Shown one piece after another: positions 62,256-64,000 of a stretch of DNA of 64,000 nt (position 1 is the first letter of the stretch; every line of letters starts with the position of its first letter). The position numbers and the translations under genes were made by a program. This stretch comes from Paracoccaceae bacterium (lineage in GTDB: Bacteria; Pseudomonadota; Alphaproteobacteria; Rhodobacterales; Rhodobacteraceae). Below the pieces are notes generated by a model. That model was not told where the DNA came from and ran no database searches. It saw only the letters and a list, made by a program, of their open reading frames with translations. The DNA is taken from NCBI GenBank assembly GCA_027486345.1, contig JAIXPH010000060.1, positions 1 to 64,000 on the forward strand. The letters run 5' to 3'.

Positions 62256-64000
62256 ATGGCAACCGCGTTCCTGTCCTCTGACTGGTATCGCGTCGCCGAC
62301 CTGAAACTCAGGCGGCACAGCCATGTCCAGCTTGCCCGCCACGTCTATCGCGGCGAGGTCTGGCATGTGCTGCAAGACCCGCAAAGCGGCAAGATGCACC
62401 GCTTGACCGAGGCCGCGCATGCCTTTTTCGCGCGGCTGGACGGGCAGCGCAGCGTGCAGGACCTGTGGCTGCGCCTGTGCGAGGTGTTTCCCGACCGTCC
62501 CCCCTCGCAGACCGAGATCCTGCAACTTCTGGCGCAACTGCACTCCAGCGACCTGATCCTTGGCGACCGTCTGCCCAACCTGATCGAGGTGGACCGCCGC
62601 GCCCGCGAAGAGCAGCGCAAGACCCTGTGGGGCTATGTCAAGAACCCGCTCTCCCTGCGCGTGCCGCTGTTTGATCCCGAACCCTTTCTGCGCTGGTCCG
62701 AACCCGTGGCGCGGGCGGCGTTCTCGCCGGTGGCCGGGGTGCTGTGGCTGGCGCTGATGCTGTCCGCGCTGGCGGCGGCCTTCGTCAACTGGCAGGCGCT
62801 GGCGCTGCCGCAGTTCGAACAGGTGGCGACGGCGTCGAACATCGCCTACCTCGCCATCGCCTATATCGTGGTGAAGGCGCTGCACGAACTTGGCCACGGC
62901 TTTGCCGTCAAGCGCTGGGGCGGCGAGGTGCGGGAATGCGGCGTGATGATGCTGGTGTTCTTTCCGGTGCCTTATGTCGATGCCTCGCAGGCCACGTTCT
63001 TTCCGTCGAAATGGCAGCGCATGGTGGTCAGCGCGGCGGGCATCGCGGTGGAACTGGCGGTCGCGGCGCTGGCCTTCTTCGTCTTTCTGGCCGCCGATCC
63101 GGGGCCGCTGCGGACCCTGGCCTATAACCTGATGCTGATCGGCGGGATCTCGACGCTGTTGTTCAACGGCAATCCCTTGCTGCGCTTTGACGGTTACTTC
63201 GTCTTTGCCGACCTGATGGAAAGCCCCAATCTGGGCCAGCGCAGCACGCAGTATTTCTGGCATGCCGTCCGCCGCATCATCCTGCGCGACCGCGATGCCG
63301 TGCCGCCGCTTTGTGCCCCACGCGAGGGGCGGTTCCTGTTCGCTTACGCCGTGGCGGCCTTTGCCTATCGGATGTCGGTGCTGTTCTTCATCTCGATCTA
63401 TCTGGCGGTCACGCTGCCGGTGATCGGCACCGCGCTGGTGCTGTGGAGCCTGTTCACCGTCTTTGTCCTGCCGTTGGGAAAGGGGCTGCGTTATCTGGCC
63501 ACCGATCCGTCCATTGATCTGATCCGGGGGAGGGTGATCTTGCGCACTGTGCTGATCCTGCTGGCGCTGCTGGGCGGGCTGTTCCTGCTGCCCGTGCCGC
63601 ATGTCACCGTCGCCGATGCGGTGCTGGACCCGACCGAGGACAGCCTGTTGCGCGTTCAGGGCCAAGGTTTCGTGGACCGGGTTCTGGTGTCGGACGGGCA
63701 GGAGTTGCGGCCCGGTGATCCGGTGCTGGTGCTGTCCGATCCCCTGCTGTCGCTGGAACGGCTCTTGGCCGAGGCCGAGCGGCAGGATGCCCAAGGCAGG
63801 CTTGAGGCGCTGCCCCTTTCGGATCGCAACGGGCGGCAGTTGTGGGAAACGCAGGTCGGCTATGCCGAGGCCAAGTTGCAGGATCTGCGCCAGCGCGAGG
63901 CACGCCTGACCGTGCGCGCCGGGGCGACGGGGCGGGTGTATATCCCCGATGCCAGCAGCCTGCCCGGACGCTTCGTGCAACAGGGCACGGTGATCGCCAC
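62256..64000 (+). CDS. PqqD-like / M50 metalloprotease / HlyD-hairpin membrane protein (partial, runs off the window)
   Basis: 581 codons are visible with no stop before the window ends. Residues about 10-105 resemble a PqqD-type peptide-binding domain (WHVLQDPQSGKMHRLTEAA, LDGQRSVQDLW, ILQLLAQLHSSDLI). A site-2-protease-like M50 core follows in several membrane segments (first at about 158-177): HELGH at 210-214 and the second motif NPLLRFDGYF at 306-315 supply the zinc ligands. After the last visible membrane segment (about 427-446) a HlyD-like lipoyl hairpin begins (RVQGQGFVDRVLVSDGQEL, about 466-484). The ATG is one base after the previous stop and has no clear ribosome site, so coupling is likely. 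It may recognise the leader of the giant protein and process or export it (inferred). Confidence 0.85.
   Translation, partial: MATAFLSSDWYRVADLKLRRHSHVQLARHVYRGEVWHVLQDPQSGKMHRLTEAAHAFFARLDGQRSVQDLWLRLCEVFPDRPPSQTEILQLLAQLHSSDLILGDRLPNLIEVDRRAREEQRKTLWGYVKNPLSLRVPLFDPEPFLRWSEPVARAAFSPVAGVLWLALMLSALAAAFVNWQALALPQFEQVATASNIAYLAIAYIVVKALHELGHGFAVKRWGGEVRECGVMMLVFFPVPYVDASQATFFPSKWQRMVVSAAGIAVELAVAALAFFVFLAADPGPLRTLAYNLMLIGGISTLLFNGNPLLRFDGYFVFADLMESPNLGQRSTQYFWHAVRRIILRDRDAVPPLCAPREGRFLFAYAVAAFAYRMSVLFFISIYLAVTLPVIGTALVLWSLFTVFVLPLGKGLRYLATDPSIDLIRGRVILRTVLILLALLGGLFLLPVPHVTVADAVLDPTEDSLLRVQGQGFVDRVLVSDGQELRPGDPVLVLSDPLLSLERLLAEAERQDAQGRLEALPLSDRNGRQLWETQVGYAEAKLQDLRQREARLTVRAGATGRVYIPDASSLPGRFVQQGTVIA

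Noticed and set aside
62112-63980. Minus-strand open frame of 622 codons
   Set aside because: It is opposite the clear M50 metalloprotease gene (HELGH and NPLLRFDGYF motifs on the plus strand) and has a Gln/His/Arg-rich product typical of an antisense shadow.

Overview
The window looks like part of a large extrachromosomal replicon (plasmid or chromid) of an alphaproteobacterium, most likely in the Rhodobacterales. The reasons are the GC-rich sequence, a complete repABC replication/partition operon (16332 down to 12850, minus strand) with its antisense RNA, and a Rhizobium/Rhodobacter-style glpSTPQUV glycerol ABC transporter. I saw no rRNA, tRNA, CRISPR array or insertion sequence.

Left part (1-12.85 kb): a minus-strand outer-membrane beta-barrel gene, then a glycerol / glycerol-3-phosphate module. 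A DeoR-type repressor (glpR) diverges from glpD-glpS-glpT-glpP-glpQ-glpU-glpV. A strong intrinsic terminator and a structured leader separate glpV from glpK. glpK is translationally coupled to a second permease pair that is paralogous to glpP/glpQ but has no ATPase or binding protein of its own. That pair ends 2 bp from the end of convergent repC.

Middle part (12.85-19.3 kb, minus strand): repA-repB-repC, with three parS-like palindromes embedded in repB and repC, an AT-rich stretch in repC that may be oriV, and a counter-transcribed RNA in the repB-repC gap. Next is a three-gene operon (SapC-family gene plus two unrecognised genes) that diverges from the giant gene.

Right part (19.3-64 kb): one uninterrupted 40.9-kb reading frame encodes a 13,632-residue protein (roughly 1.3-1.4 MDa). 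It has an N-terminal LEPR-XLL motif without a Sec signal, several families of internal repeats, a Pro-Glu-Ala linker, Ig-like units, an RTX-type calcium-binding block and four C-terminal repeats that look like H-type lectin units. Downstream are a GAF-HlyD fusion adaptor and, one base later, a PqqD-like / M50 metalloprotease / HlyD-hairpin membrane protein that runs off the window.

My main hypothesis is that the giant protein, the GAF-HlyD adaptor and the PqqD-M50-HlyD protein, perhaps with the SapC operon, form a dedicated recognition, export and processing system for a LEPR-XLL giant surface protein. No type I ABC exporter, TolC or two-partner TpsB gene is visible in the window. Functional statements for this part are inferred from domain patterns read by eye.
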